DNA from: Toxotes chatareus
Lineage: Eukaryota; Chordata; Actinopteri; Toxotidae
Assembly (NCBI GenBank): GCA_016801885.1
Contig: CM028886.1
Coordinates: forward strand, 3,482,501-3,546,500
Reading direction: 5' to 3'
DNA: 64,000 bases
Shown here: one piece after another, positions 51,371-64,000 of the stretch
Layout of the letters: the number at the start of each line of letters is the position of its first letter
How positions within the stretch are numbered: position 1 is the stretch's first letter
Notes under the pieces: generated by a model
What the model was told of the DNA's origin: nothing
The model's input: the letters and a program-made list of their open reading frames with translations, nothing else
Database searches by the model: none
Position numbers and translations under genes: made by a program

Positions 51371-54057
51371 TGTCCGATTTTGACGCCTTACTATACTATG
51401 ACGTTTTTTATGACATTTTGAGGTGAAAAAAAATTTGGACTTTTTTTGGCCGATGTTGACGCCATACTATACTATGACGTTTTTATGACATTTTGAAGTG
51501 AAAAATTTTTTTGACTTTTTTTGGCCGATGTTGACGCCTTACTATACTATGACGTTTTTTTATGACATTTTGAGGTGAAAAAAAATTTGGACTTTTTTTG
51601 TCCGATTTTGACGCCTTACTATACTATGACGTTTTTTATGACATTTTGAGGTGATAAAAAATTTGGACTTTTTTTGGCCGATTTTGACGCCTTACTATAC
51701 TATGATGTTTTTTATGACATTTTGAGGTCAAAAAAAATTTTGACTTTTTTTGGCATTTTTTGACGCCTTACTATACTATGACGTTTTTTATGACTTTTGG
51801 AGGTCAAATTTTTTTTTGACTTTTTTTGGCTGATTTTGACGCCTTACTATACTATGACGTTTTTTATGACATTTTGAAGTGAAAAATTTTTTTGACTTTT
51901 TTTGGCCGATGTTGACGCCATACTATACTATGACGTTTTTTATGACATTTTGAAGTGAAAATTTTTTTTGACTTTTTTTGGCCGATGTTGACGCCTTACT
52001 ATACTATGACATTTTTTATAACATTTTGAGGTGAAAAAAAATTTTGACTTTTTTTGTCCGATTTTGACGCCTTACTATACTATGACGTTTTTTATGACAT
52101 TTTGAGGTGAAAAAAAATTTGGACTTTTTTTGGCCGATTTTGACGCCTTACTATACTATGACGTTTTTTATGACTTTTGGAGGTCAAAATTTTTTTGACT
52201 TTTTTGGCTGATTTTGACGCCTTACTATACTATGACGTTTTTTATGACTTTTGGAGGTCAAAAAAAATTTGACTTTTTTGACAGATTTTGACGCCTTACT
52301 ATACTATGACGCGTTTTTATGACTTTTGACGTCAAATTTTTTTTTTGACTTTTTCTGGCCGATTTTGACCCCTTACTATAATATGACGTTTTTTTTATGA
52401 CATTGAAAAAATTTTGACTTTTTTGTCCGATTTTGACGCCTTTACTTTACTATGACGTTTTTATGACTTTTGGAGGTCAAAAAAAAAATTGACTTTTTTT
52501 GTCCGATTTTGACGCCTTACTATACTATGACGTTTTTTATGACTTTTGGAGGTCAAAATTTTTTTGACTTTTTTGGCTGATTTTGACGCCTTTACTATAC
52601 TATGACGCGTTTTTATGACATTTTGAAGTGAAAAATTTTTTTGACTTTTTTTGGCCGATGTTGACGCCATACTATACTATGACGTTTTTTATGACATTTT
52701 GAAGTGAAAAATTTTTTTGACTTTTTTTGGCCGATGTTGATGCCTTACTATACTATGACGTTTTTTTATGACATTTTGAGGTGAAAAAAAATTTGGACTT
52801 TTTTTGTCCAATTTTGACGCCTTACTATACTATGACGTTTTTTATGACATTTTGAGGTGATAAAAAATTTGGACTTTTTTTGGCCGATTTTGACGCCTTA
52901 CTATACTATGACGTTTTTTATGACTTTTGGAGGTCAAAATTTTTTTTGACTTTTTTTGGCTGATTTTGACGCCTTACTATACTATGACGTTTTTTATGAC
53001 TTTTGGAGGTCAAAAAAAAATTTGACTTTTTTGACAGATTTTGACGCCTTACTATACTATGACGTTTTTTATGACTTTTGACGTCAAAATTTTTTTTGAC
53101 TTTTTCTGGCCGATTTTGACCCCTTACTATAATATGACGTTTTTTTATGACATTGAAAAAATTTTGACTTTTTTTGTCCGATTTTGACGCCTTACATTAT
53201 TATGATGTTTTTTATGACTTTTGGAGGTCAAAAAAAAAATTGACTTTTTTTGTCCGATTTTGACGCCTTACTATACTATGACGTTTTTTATGACATTTTG
53301 ACGTCAAAAAATTTTTTGACTTTTTTTGGCTGATTTTAACGCCTTACTATACTATGACGTTTTTCATGACTTTTGGAGATCAAAAAATGTTTTGACTTTT
53401 TTTGTCCGATTTTGACGCCTTACTATACTATGATGTTTTTTATGACATTTTGAGGTGGAAAAAAATTTTGACTTTTTTTTTGGCATTTTTTGACGCCTTA
53501 CTATACTATGACGTTTTTTATGACATTTTGAGGTGATAAAAAATTTGGACTTTTTTTGTCCGATTTTGACGCCTTACTATACTATGACGTTTTTTATGAC
53601 ATTTTGAGGTGATAAAAAATTTGGACTTTTTTTTTCCGATTTTGACGCCTTACTATACTATGATGTTTTTTATGACATTTTGAGGTCAAAAAATTTTTTG
53701 ACTTTTTTTGGCATTTTTTGACGCCTTACTATACTATGACGTTTTTTATGACTTTTGAGGTCAAAAAAATTTTTGACTTTTTTTGGCCGATTTTGACGCC
53801 TTACTATACTATGACGTTTTTTTATGACATTTTGAGGTGAAAAAAAATTTGGACTTTTTTCCGATTTTGACGCTTCTTTACTATACTATGACGCTTTTTT
53901 ATGACATTTTGAAGTGAAAAATTTTTTTGACTTTTTTTGGCCGATGTTGACGCCTTACTATACTATGACGTTTTTTATGACATTTTGAAGTGAAAAATTT
54001 TTTTGACTTTTTTTGGCCGATGTTGACGCCTTACTATACTATGACGTTTTTTATGAC
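50961..54057. repeat. Satellite higher-order block, copy 1 (about 3.1 kb)
   Basis: Begins at ATTTTGAGACCATACTAAAG. The same series of rare variants recurs 3,097-3,099 bp later: the GGCGGATTTTGAAGCCTTGC monomer, the GTACTAGGACGGTTTTTTTG monomer and the TTTTCTGGCCGATTTTGACC monomers at 52351 and 53102. It is therefore one unit of a large segmental duplication. Confidence 0.9.
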
Positions 54058-57000
54058 ATTTTGAGACCATACTAAAGTATGATTTTTTTGGCGGATTTTG
54101 AAGCCTTGCTGTACTAGGACGGTTTTTTTGGCATATTTTGAGGCTGTTCTAAATTATGACTTTTTTGACGTATATTGAAGCCTTACGATACTATGATGTT
54201 TTTTATGGCATTTTGAGAACTTACTAAAATGTGACTTTTTTTTTTCCTATTTTGAGGCCATACTAAAGTATGATTTTTTTGGCTGATTTTGAAGCCTTAC
54301 TATACTATGACAATTTTTGGGAAATTTTGAAGCCATACTAAAATATGATTTTTTGGCGGATTTTGAAGCCTTACTAATGACATTTTGAGGTCTTACTAAA
54401 ATGTGACTTTTTTGGCATTTGATGTTTTATATGACATTTTGAGGTGAAAAAATGTTTGACTTTTTTGTCCGATTTTGACGCCTTACTATACTATGACGTT
54501 TTTTATGACATTTTGAGGTGAAAAAAAAATTTGGACTTTTTTGGCGATGTTGACGCTCATACTATACTATGATGCGTTTTATGACATTTTGAAGTGAAAA
54601 ATTTTTTGACTTTTTTTTTGGCCGATGTTGACGCCTTACTATACTATGACGTTTTTTATGACATTTTGAGGTGAAAAAAAAATTTGGACTTTTTTGTCCG
54701 ATTTTGACGCCTTACTACTATACTATGACGTTTTTATGACATTTTGAGGTGATAAAAATTTGGACTTTTTTTGGCCGATTTTGACGCCTTACTATACTAT
54801 GATGTTTTTTATGACATTTTGAGGTCAAAAAAAATTTTGACTTTTTTTGGCATTTTTTGACGCCTTACTATACTATGACGTTTTTTATGACTTTTGGAGG
54901 TCAAATTTTTTTTTGACTTTTTTTGGCTGATTTTGACGCCTTACTATACTATGACGTTTTTTATGACATTTTGAAGTGAAAAATTTTTTTGACTTTTTTT
55001 GGCCGATGTTGACGCCATACTATACTATGACGTTTTTTATGACATTTTGAAGTGAAAATTTTTTTTGACTTTTTTTGGCCGATGTTGACGCCTTACTATA
55101 CTATGACGTTTTTTTATAACATTTTGAGGTGAAAAAAAATTTGGACTTTTTTTGTCCGATTTTGACGCCTTACTATACTATGACGTTTTTTATGACATTT
55201 TGAGGTGATAAAAAATTTGGACTTTTTTTGGCCGATTTTGACGCCTTACTATACTATGACGTTTTTTATGACTTTTGGAGGTCAAAATTTTTTTTGACTT
55301 TTTTTGGCTGATTTTGACGCCTTACTATACTATGACGTTTTTTATGACTTTTGGAGGTCAAAAAAAAATTTGACTTTTTTGACAGATTTTGACGCCTTAC
55401 TATACTATGACGTTTTTTATGACTTTTGACGTCAAATTTTTTTTTGACTTTTTCTGGCCGATTTTGACCCCTTACTATAATATGACGTTTTTTTATGACA
55501 TTGAAAAAATTTTGACTTTTTTTGTCCGATTTTGACGCCTTACTTTACTATGACGTTTTTTATGACTTTTGGAGGTCAAAAAAAAAATTGACTTTTTTTG
55601 TCCGATTTTGACGCCTTACTATACTATGACGTTTTTTATGACTTTTGGAGGTCAAAATTTTTTTTGACTTTTTTTGGCTGATTTTGACGCCTTACTATAC
55701 TATGACGTTTTTTATGACATTTTGAAGTGAAAAATTTTTTTGACTTTTTTTGGCCGATGTTGACGCCATACTATACTATGACGTTTTTTATGACATTTTG
55801 AAGTGAAAAATTTTTTTGACTTTTTGGCCGATGTTGATGCCTTACTATACTATGACGTTTTTTTATGACATTTTGAGGTGAAAAAAAATTTGGACTTTTT
55901 TTGTCCAATTTTGACGCCTTACTATACTATGACGTTTTTTATGACATTTTGAGGTGATAAAAAATTTGGACTTTTTTTGGCCGATTTTGACGCCTTACTA
56001 TACTATGACGTTTTTTATGACTTTTGGAGGTCAAAATTTTTTTTGACTTTTTTTGGCTGATTTTGACGCCTTACTATACTATGACGTTTTTATGATGACT
56101 TTTGGAGGTCAAAAAAAAATTTGACTTTTTGACAGATTTTGACGCTTACTATATACTATGATGCGTTTTTATGACTTTTGACGTCAAAATTTTTTTGACT
56201 TTTTCTGGCCGATTTTGACCCCTTACTATAATATGACGTTTTTTATGACATTGAAAAAAAATTTTGACTTTTTTTGTCTGATTTTGATGCCTTACTATAC
56301 TACGATGTTTTTTATGACTTTTGGAGGTCAAAAAAAAAATTGACTTTTTTTGTCCGATTTTGACGCCTTACTATACTATGACGTTTTTTATGACATTTTG
56401 ACGTCAAAAAATTTTTTGACTTTTTTTGGCTGATTTTAACGCCTTACTATACTATGACGTTTTTCATGACTTTTGGAGATCAAAAAATGTTTTGACTTTT
56501 TTTGTCCGATTTTGACGCCTTACTATACTATGATGTTTTTTATGACATTTTGAGGTGGAAAAAAATTTTGACTTTTTTTTTGGCATTTTTTGACGCCTTA
56601 CTATACTATGACGTTTTTTATGACATTTTGAGGTGATAAAAAATTTGGACTTTTTTGTCCGATTTTGACGCCTTACTATACTATGACGTTTTTTATGACA
56701 TTTTGAGGTGATAAAAAATTTGGACTTTTTTTTTCCGATTTTGACGCCTTACTATACTATGATGTTTTTTATGACATTTTGAGGTCAAAAAATTTTTTGA
56801 CTTTTTTTGGCATTTTTTGACGCCTTACTATACTATGACGTTTTTTATGACTTTTGAGGTCAAAAAAATTTTTGACTTTTTTTGGCCGATTTTGACGCCT
56901 TACTATACTATGACGTTTTTTTATGACATTTTGAGGTGAAAAAAAATTTGGACTTTTTTTGTCCGATTTTGACGCCTTACTATACTATGACGTTTTTTAT

Positions 57001-57145
57001 GACATTTTGAAGTGAAAAATTTTTTTGACTTTTTTTGGCCGATGTTGACGCCTTACTATACTATGACGTTTTTTATGACATTTTGAAGTGAAAAATTTTT
57101 TTGACTTTTTTTGGCCGATGTTGACGCCTTACTATACTATGACGT
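54058..57145. repeat. Satellite higher-order block, copy 2 (about 3.1 kb)
   Basis: Repeats copy 1 monomer by monomer, with small A/T-tract indels. The TTTTCTGGCC variants recur at 55450 and 56201, exactly 3,099 bp after 52351 and 53102. The right edge is approximate. Confidence 0.88.
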
Positions 57146-58019
57146 TTTTTATGACATTTTGAGGTGAAAAAAAATTTGGACTTTTTTTGTCCGATTTTGA
57201 CGCCTTACTATACTATGACGTTTTTATGACATTTTGAGGTGATAAAAAATTTGGACTTTTTTTGGCCGATTTTGACGCCTTACTATACTATGACGTTTTT
57301 TATGACTTTTGGAGGTCAAAATTTTTTTTGACTTTTTTTGGCTGATTTTGACGCCTTACTATACTATGACATTTTTTATGACTTTTGGAGGTCAAAAAAA
57401 AATTGACTTTTTTTGACAGATTTTGACGCCTTACTATACTATGACGTTTTTTATGACTTTTGACGTCAAATTTTTTTTTGACTTTTTCTGGCCGATTTTG
57501 ATCCCTTACTATAATATGACGTTTTTTTATGACATTTTGACATTAAAAAAATTGTGACTTTTTTTGTCCGATTTTGACGCCTTACTATACTATGACGTTT
57601 TTCATGACTTTTGGAGATCAAAAAATGTTTTGACTTTTTTTGTCCGATTTTGACGCCTTACTATACTATGACGTTTTTTATGACATTTTGAGGTGGAAAA
57701 AAATTTGGACTTTTTTTTGGCATTTTTTGACGCCTTACTATACTATGACGTTTTTAATGACATTTTGAGGTCAAAAAATTTTTTGACTTTTTTTGGCCGA
57801 TTTTGACGCCTTACTATACTATGATGTTTTTTATGACATTTTGAGGTGTTGAAAATTTAGACTTTTTTTTTGCTGATTTTGACGCCTTACTATACTATGA
57901 CGTTTTTTATGACTTTTGGAGGTCAAAAAAATTTTTTTTGACTTTTTTTCTCCGATTTTGACGCCTTACTATACTATGACCTTTTTTATGACTTTTGACG
58001 TCAAAATTTTTTTGACTTT

Positions 58020-61000
58020 TTTTGGCTAAAAAAAACGGCATACTATACTATGACGTTTTTTATGACATTTTGAGGTCAAAAAAATTTGTGACTTTTTTTG
58101 GCTGAAAAAAACGGCATACTATACTATGACGTTTTTTATGACATTTTGAGGTCAACAATTTTTTTGACTTTTTTTTGCTGAAAAAAAAAAACGGCATACT
58201 ATACTATGACGTTTTTTATGACATTTTGAGGTCAAAAAATTTTTTGACTTTTTTTGGCTGAAAAAAAGGGCATACGATACTATGACGTTTCTTATGCCAT
58301 TTTGAGGTCAAAAAATGTTTTGACTTTTTTGGCTGAAAAAAACGGCATACTATACTATGACGTTTTTTATGACATTTTGAGGTCATTTTACTATATGACG
58401 TTTTTATGACATTTTGAGGTCAAAAATTTTTTGACTTTTTTGGCTGAAAAAACGGCATACGCTATACTATACTATGACGTTTTTTATGACATTTTGAGGT
58501 CAAAAATTTTTTGACTTTTTTTTGGCTGAAAAAAAATGTTTTGACATACTATACTATGACGCTTTTTTATGACATTTTGAGGTCAAAAATGTTTTGACTT
58601 TTTTGCTGAAAAAAAGGGCATACTATACTATGACGTTTTTTATGCCATTTTGAGGTCAAAAATGTTTTGACTTTTTTTGGCTGAAAAAAAGCGGCATACT
58701 ATACTATGACGTTTTTTATGACATTTTGAGGTCATAAATTTTTTGACTTTTTTGGCTGAAAAAAAACAGCATACTATACTATGACGCGTTTTTTATGACA
58801 TTTTGAGGTCAACAATTTTTTGACTTTTTTTTTGGCTGAAAAAAAGGCGGCATACTATACTATGACGTTTTTTTATGACATTTTGAGGTCAAAAAATGTT
58901 TTGACTTTTTGGCTGAAAAAAAGGGCATACGATACTATGACGTTTCTTATGCCATTTTGAGGTCAAAAAATGTTTTGACTTTTTTGGCTGAAAAAAACGG
59001 CATACTATACTATGACGTTTTTTATGACATTTTGAGGTCATAAAATTTTTTGACTTTTTTGGCTGAAAAAAGCGGCATACTATACTATGACGTTTTTTTT
59101 ATGACATTTTGAGGTCAAAAAAATTTTTGACTTTTTTTGGCTGAAAAAAAGGCATACTATACTATGACATTTTTTATGACAGTTTGAGGTCGAAAAATTT
59201 TTTGACTTTTTTTGGCCGAAAAAAAAGGCATACTATACTATGACGTTTTCTATGACATTTTGAGGTCGAAAAAATTTTGGACTTTTTTTGTCCGATTTTG
59301 ACGCTTTGCTATACTATGACGTTTTTTATGACATTTTGAGGTCAAAAATTTTTTTGACTTTTTTTGGCTGAAAAAAACGGCATACTATACTATGACGTTT
59401 TTTATGACATTTTGAGGTCAAAAAATTTTTAAACTTTTTTTGGCATTTTTTGATGCCTTACTATACTATGATGTTTTTTATGACATTTTGAGGTAAAAAA
59501 AAATGTTGGCTTTTTTTGTCCGATTTTGACGCCTTACTATATTATGACGTTTTTATGACATTTTGAGGTCAAAAAAAAATTTTTTACTTTTTTTTATGGC
59601 TTTTGAAAAAAAAAAGTTTGACTTTACTATACTATGACGTTTTTTATGACATTTTGAGGTCAAAAAAAAAATTTTTGACTTTTTTGGCTGAAAAAAAAGC
59701 ATACTATACTATACTATGACGTTTTTTATGACATTTTGAGGGTCAAAAATTTGTCAAAAACTATACTTTTTTTTTATGACATTTTTTTCATAAATTTTTT
59801 GACTGTTTTTGGCTGAAAAAAACGGTAAACTATACTATGACATTTTTTATGACATTTTGAGGTCGAAAATTTTTTTTTGACTTTTTTGGCTGAAAAAAGC
59901 GGCATACTATACTATGACGTTTTTTATGACATTTTGAGGTCAAAAAAATTTTTGACTTTTTTTGGCTGAAAAAAAGGCATACTATACTATGACATTTTTT
60001 ATGACAGTTTGAGGTCGAAAAAATTTTTGACTTTTTTTGGCCGATTTTGACGCCTTGTTATACTATGACGTTTTTTATGACATTTTGAGGTCAAAAATTT
60101 TTTTGGCTTTTTTTGTCCGATTTTGATGCCTTACTATACTATGACGTTTTTTATGACATTTTGAGGTCAAAATTTTTTTTGACTTTTTTGGCCGAAAAAA
60201 ACGGCATACTATACTATGACGTTTTTTATGACATTTTGAGGTCGAAAAAATTTTTGACTTTTTTTGGCCGAAAAAAAGGCATACTATACTATGACGTCTT
60301 TTATGACATTTTGAGGTCAAAAATTTTTTTGACTTTTTTTGGCTGAAAAAAACCGCATACTATACTATGACGTTTTTTATGACATTTTGAGGTCAAAAAT
60401 TTTTTTGACTTTTTTGGCTGAAAAAAACGGCATACTATACTATGACGTTTTTAATGACATTTTGAGTTCAAAAATTTTTTTGACTTTTTTTGTCCGATTT
60501 TGATGCCTTACTATACTATGACGTTTTTTATGACATTTTGAGGTCAAAAATTTTTTTGACTTTTTTTGGCTGAAAAAAACCGCATACTATACTATGACGT
60601 TTTTTATGACATTTTGAGGTCAAAAATTTTTTTGACTTTTTTGGCTGAAAAAAACGGCATACTATACTATGACGTTTTTTATGACATTTTGAGGTCAAAA
60701 ATTTTTTTGACTTTTTTTGTCCGATTTTGATGCCTTACTATACTACGACGTTTTTTATGAAATTTTAAGGTCAAAAAAATTTTTAACTTTTCTTGGCTGA
60801 AAAAAAACGGCATACTATACTATGACGTTTTTTATGACATTTTGAGGTCAAAAAATTTTTTGACTTTTTTGGCTGAAAAAAACGGCATACTATACAATGA
60901 CGTTTTTTATGACATTTTGAGGTCAAAATTTTTTTTGACTTTTTTTGGCTGAAAAAAACGGCATACTATAATATGACGTTTTTTATGACATTTTGAGGTC

Positions 61001-64000
61001 AAAAAATTTTTTGACTTTTTTTGTCCGATTTTGATTCCTTACTATACTATGACGTTTTTTATGACATTTTGATGTCAAAAATTTTTTTGGCTTTTTTTGT
61101 CCGATTTTGATGCCTTACTATACTATGACGTTTTTTATGACATTTAGAGGTCAAAAATTTTTTTGACTTTTTTTGGCTGAAAAAAACCGCATACTATACT
61201 ATGACGTTTTTTATGACATTTTGAGGTCAAAAAATTTTTTGACTTTTTTGGCCGAAAAAAACGGCATACTATACTATGACGTTTTTTATGACATTTTGAG
61301 GTCAAAATTTTTTTTTACTTTTTTTGGCTGAAAAAAACCGCATACTATACTATGACGTTTTTTATGACATTTTGAGGTCAAAAATTTTTTTGACTTTTTT
61401 TGGCCGAAAAAAAGGCATACTATACTATGACGTTTTTTATGACATTTTGATGTCAAAAATTTTTTGACTTTTTGGAAAAAAAAGCGGCATACTATACTAT
61501 GACGTTTTTTATGACATTTTGAGGTCAAAAATTTTTTGACTTTTTTGGCTGAAAAAAAGCGGCATACTATACTATGATGTTTTTTATGACATTTTGAGGT
61601 CAAAAATTTTTTGACTTTTTTGGCTGAAAAAAACGCATACTATACTATGACGTTTTTTATGACATTTTGAGGTCAAAATTTTTTTGACTTTTTGGCTGAA
61701 AAAAAGCGGCATACTACTATACTATGACGTTTTTATGATGACATTTTGAGGTCAAAAATTTTTTTGACTTTTTTTGTCCGATTTTGATGCCTTACTATAC
61801 TACGACGTTTTTTATGAAATTTTAAGGTCAAAAAAATTTTTAACTTTTCTTGGCTGAAAAAAAAACCGCATACTATACTATGACGCGTTTTTATGACATT
61901 TTGAGGTCAAAAAATTTTTGACTTTTGGCGAAAAAAAGCGGCATACTATACTATGACGTTTTTTATGACATTTTGAGGTCGAAAAAATTTTTGACTTTTT
62001 TTGGCCGAAAAAAAGGCATACTATACTATGACGTCTTTTATGACATTTTGAGGTCAAAAATTTTTTTGACTTTTTTTGGCTGAAAAAAACGGCATACTAT
62101 ACTATGACGTTTTTTATGACATTTTGAGGTCAAAATTTTTTGACTTTTTATTGAAAAAAACGGCATACTATACTATGACGTTTTTTATGACATTTTGAGT
62201 TCAAAAATTTTTTTGACTTTTTTTGTCCGATTTTGATGTCTTACTATACTACGACGTTTTTTATGAAATTTTAAGGTCAAAAAAATTTTTGACTTTTTTT
62301 GGCTGAAAAAAAACGGCATACTATACTATGACGTTTTTTATGACTTTTTGAGGTCGAAAAAATTTTTTACTTTTTTTGGCCGAAAAAAAAGGCATACTAT
62401 ACTATGATGTTTTTATGACATTTTGAGGTCAAAAAAATTTTTGACTTTTTTTGGCTGAAAAAAAACGGCATACTATACTATGACGTTTTTTTATGACATT
62501 TTGAGGTCAAAAATTTTTTTTGACTTTTTTTGGCTGAAAAAAACGGCATGCTATACTATGACGTTTTTTATGACATTTTGAGGTCAACAATTTTTTTGAC
62601 TTTTTTTGTCCGATTTTGATGCCTTACTATACTATGATGTTTTATATGACATTTTATATGACATTTTGAGGTCAAAAAATGTTTTGACTTTTTTTGGCTG
62701 AAAAAACGGCATACTATACTATGACGTTTTTTTATGACATTTTGAGGTCAAAAAAAAATTTGACTTTTTTCGGTTGAAAAAAACGGCATACTATACTATG
62801 ACGTTTTTTTATGACATTTTGAGGTCAAAAAAATTTTTTGACTTTTTTTGTCCGATTTCTATGCCTTACTATACTATGACGTTTTTTATGACATTTTGAG
62901 GTTAAAAAATTTTTTGACTTTTTTTGGCTGAAAAAAACGGCATATTATAGTATGACTGTTTTTTTTTTTGACATTTTGAGGTCAAAACATTTTTTGACTT
63001 TTTTTGGCTGAAAAAAATGGCATACTATACTATGACGTTTTTTATGACATTTTGAGGTCAAAAAAATGTTTGACTTTTTTTGGCCGATTTTGACGCCTTA
63101 CTATACTATGACGTTTTTATGACATTTTGAGGTAAAAAAAAATGTTGACTTTTTTTGTCCGATTTTGACGCCTTATTATACTATGACGTTTTCTATGACA
63201 TTTTGAGGTCAAAAAATGTTTTGACTTTTTTTGGCTGAAAAAAACGGCATACTATACTATGACGTTTTTTATGACATTTTGAGGTCAAAAAAATTTTTGA
63301 CTTTTTTTGTCCGATTTTGACGCCTTGCTATACTATGACGTTTTTTATGACATTTTGAGGTCAAAACATTTTTTGACTTTTTTTGGCTGAAAAAAACGGC
63401 ATACTATACTATGACGTTTTTTTTTTTTTTGACATTTTGAGGTCAAAAAAATGTTTAACTTTTTTTTTTAGCATTTTTTGATGCCTTTCTATACTATGAT
63501 GTTTTTTATGACATTTTGAGGTCAAAAAATTTTTTGACTTTTTTTGGCTGAAAAAAATGGCATACTATACTCTGACGTTTTTTATGACATTTTGAGGTCA
63601 AAAAATGTTTTGACTTTTTTTGGCGGAAAAAAACAGCATACTATATTATGACGTTTTTTATGACATTTTGAGGTCAAAAAATTTTTTGACTTTTTTTGGC
63701 TGAAAAAAATGGCATACTATACTATGACGTTTTTTATCACATTTTGAGGTCAAAAAACGTTTTGACTTTTTTTGGCTGAAAAAAACGGCATACTATACTA
63801 TGACGTTTTTATGACATTCTGAGGTAAAAAAAAAATATTGACTTTTTTTTTTCGGTTTTGACGCCTTACTATACTATGACGTTTTTTATGACATTTTGAG
63901 GTCAAAAAATTTTTTGACTTTTTTTGGCTGAAAAAAACGGCATACTATACTATGACGTTTTTATGACATTTTGAGGTAAAAAAAAAATGTTGACTTTTTT
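58020..64000. repeat. Satellite domain rich in type-B monomers
   Basis: From about 58026 the linker changes from GGCCGATTTTGACGCCTTAC (type A) to GGCTGAAAAAAACGGCATAC (type B). Type A monomers (often TGTCCGATTTTGATGCC) are interspersed. Local higher-order periods of about 227 bp (three monomers) and about 377 bp (five monomers) are visible, e.g. type A linkers at about 60115, 60492 and 60719. Confidence 0.88.

Larger units (their letters stand above)
50781..64000. repeat. Large AT-rich tandem satellite, ~76-bp monomer (continues past window end)
   Basis: About 13.2 kb of head-to-tail copies, roughly 174 monomers. The common core is ACTATACTATGACGTTTTTT, then ATGACATTTTGAGGTCAAAA, then TTTTTGACTTTTTTTGGC. 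The period is mostly 72-77 bp; length differences sit in the A and T tracts. Short open frames inside it on either strand are produced by the repeat and are not genes. It starts abruptly after the THSD7A 3' end and has no internal transposon or unique sequence. Perhaps pericentromeric or interstitial heterochromatin, but location cannot be told from sequence. I recall similar CATACTATACTATGACG repeats in perciform genomes, so the family may not be new. Confidence 0.97.

Noticed and set aside
50781..64000. Regular spaced repeats resembling a CRISPR array, and minus-strand frames rich in KCHKKRHSIV at 52461, 56149, 60075 and 61286
   Set aside because: There are no unique spacers; the whole monomer repeats. 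The frames arise because the repeat happens to lack stops in one phase for a few units; they start and end with A/T-tract indels and differ between copies.

Overview
This is a vertebrate, almost certainly ray-finned fish (teleost, probably percomorph-like), nuclear genomic window. The evidence is GT-AG introns, long (CA)n/(TA)n microsatellites, Tc1/mariner and LINE fossils of fish type, and a large AT-rich satellite. The only protein-coding gene I can support is the 3' part of a thrombospondin type-1 domain-containing 7A gene (THSD7A orthologue; teleosts may have duplicates, and I cannot tell which copy this is). It lies on the + strand.

Layout. Positions 1-5531 are the 3' end of an upstream intron. 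From 5532 to 48847, 20 exons (including one of only 6 nt) join in frame into 911 codons plus a stop. Together they encode the C-terminal 55% or so of THSD7A: about 11 TSP1-type modules, a short EGF-like/stalk segment, one transmembrane helix and a basic cytoplasmic tail. Every junction is GT-AG, every phase matches, and the summed length is 1 + 3 x 912. A 3' UTR runs from 48848 to about 50735. From about 50781 to the window end (13.2 kb, continuing beyond) there is one uninterrupted tandem satellite array with a ~76-bp monomer built of two ~38-bp half-units.

Within the introns I recognise an internally deleted Tc1-like element (15690-16177), a degenerate L2/Rex-like LINE fragment with its catalytic core missing (30660-31790), a probable hAT-type non-autonomous element (4652-5256), a foldback element (4182-4393), several dispersed repeats of common teleost type, and microsatellites.

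Most interesting points: (i) a 6-nt in-frame microexon (18969-18974, Ala-Gln); (ii) a probable unannotated alternative last exon at about 46204-46348 that would swap the whole cytoplasmic tail; (iii) paired loss of two cysteines (predicted C1-C5 disulfide) in one TSP1 module only; (iv) the satellite's dimeric monomer, its 3,099-bp tandem segmental duplication, its switch between two monomer types near 58.0 kb, and its start only about 65 bp after the last polyadenylation signal of the gene.

Comparisons with human THSD7A are from memory, not from an alignment run here. Repeat family names are by resemblance.
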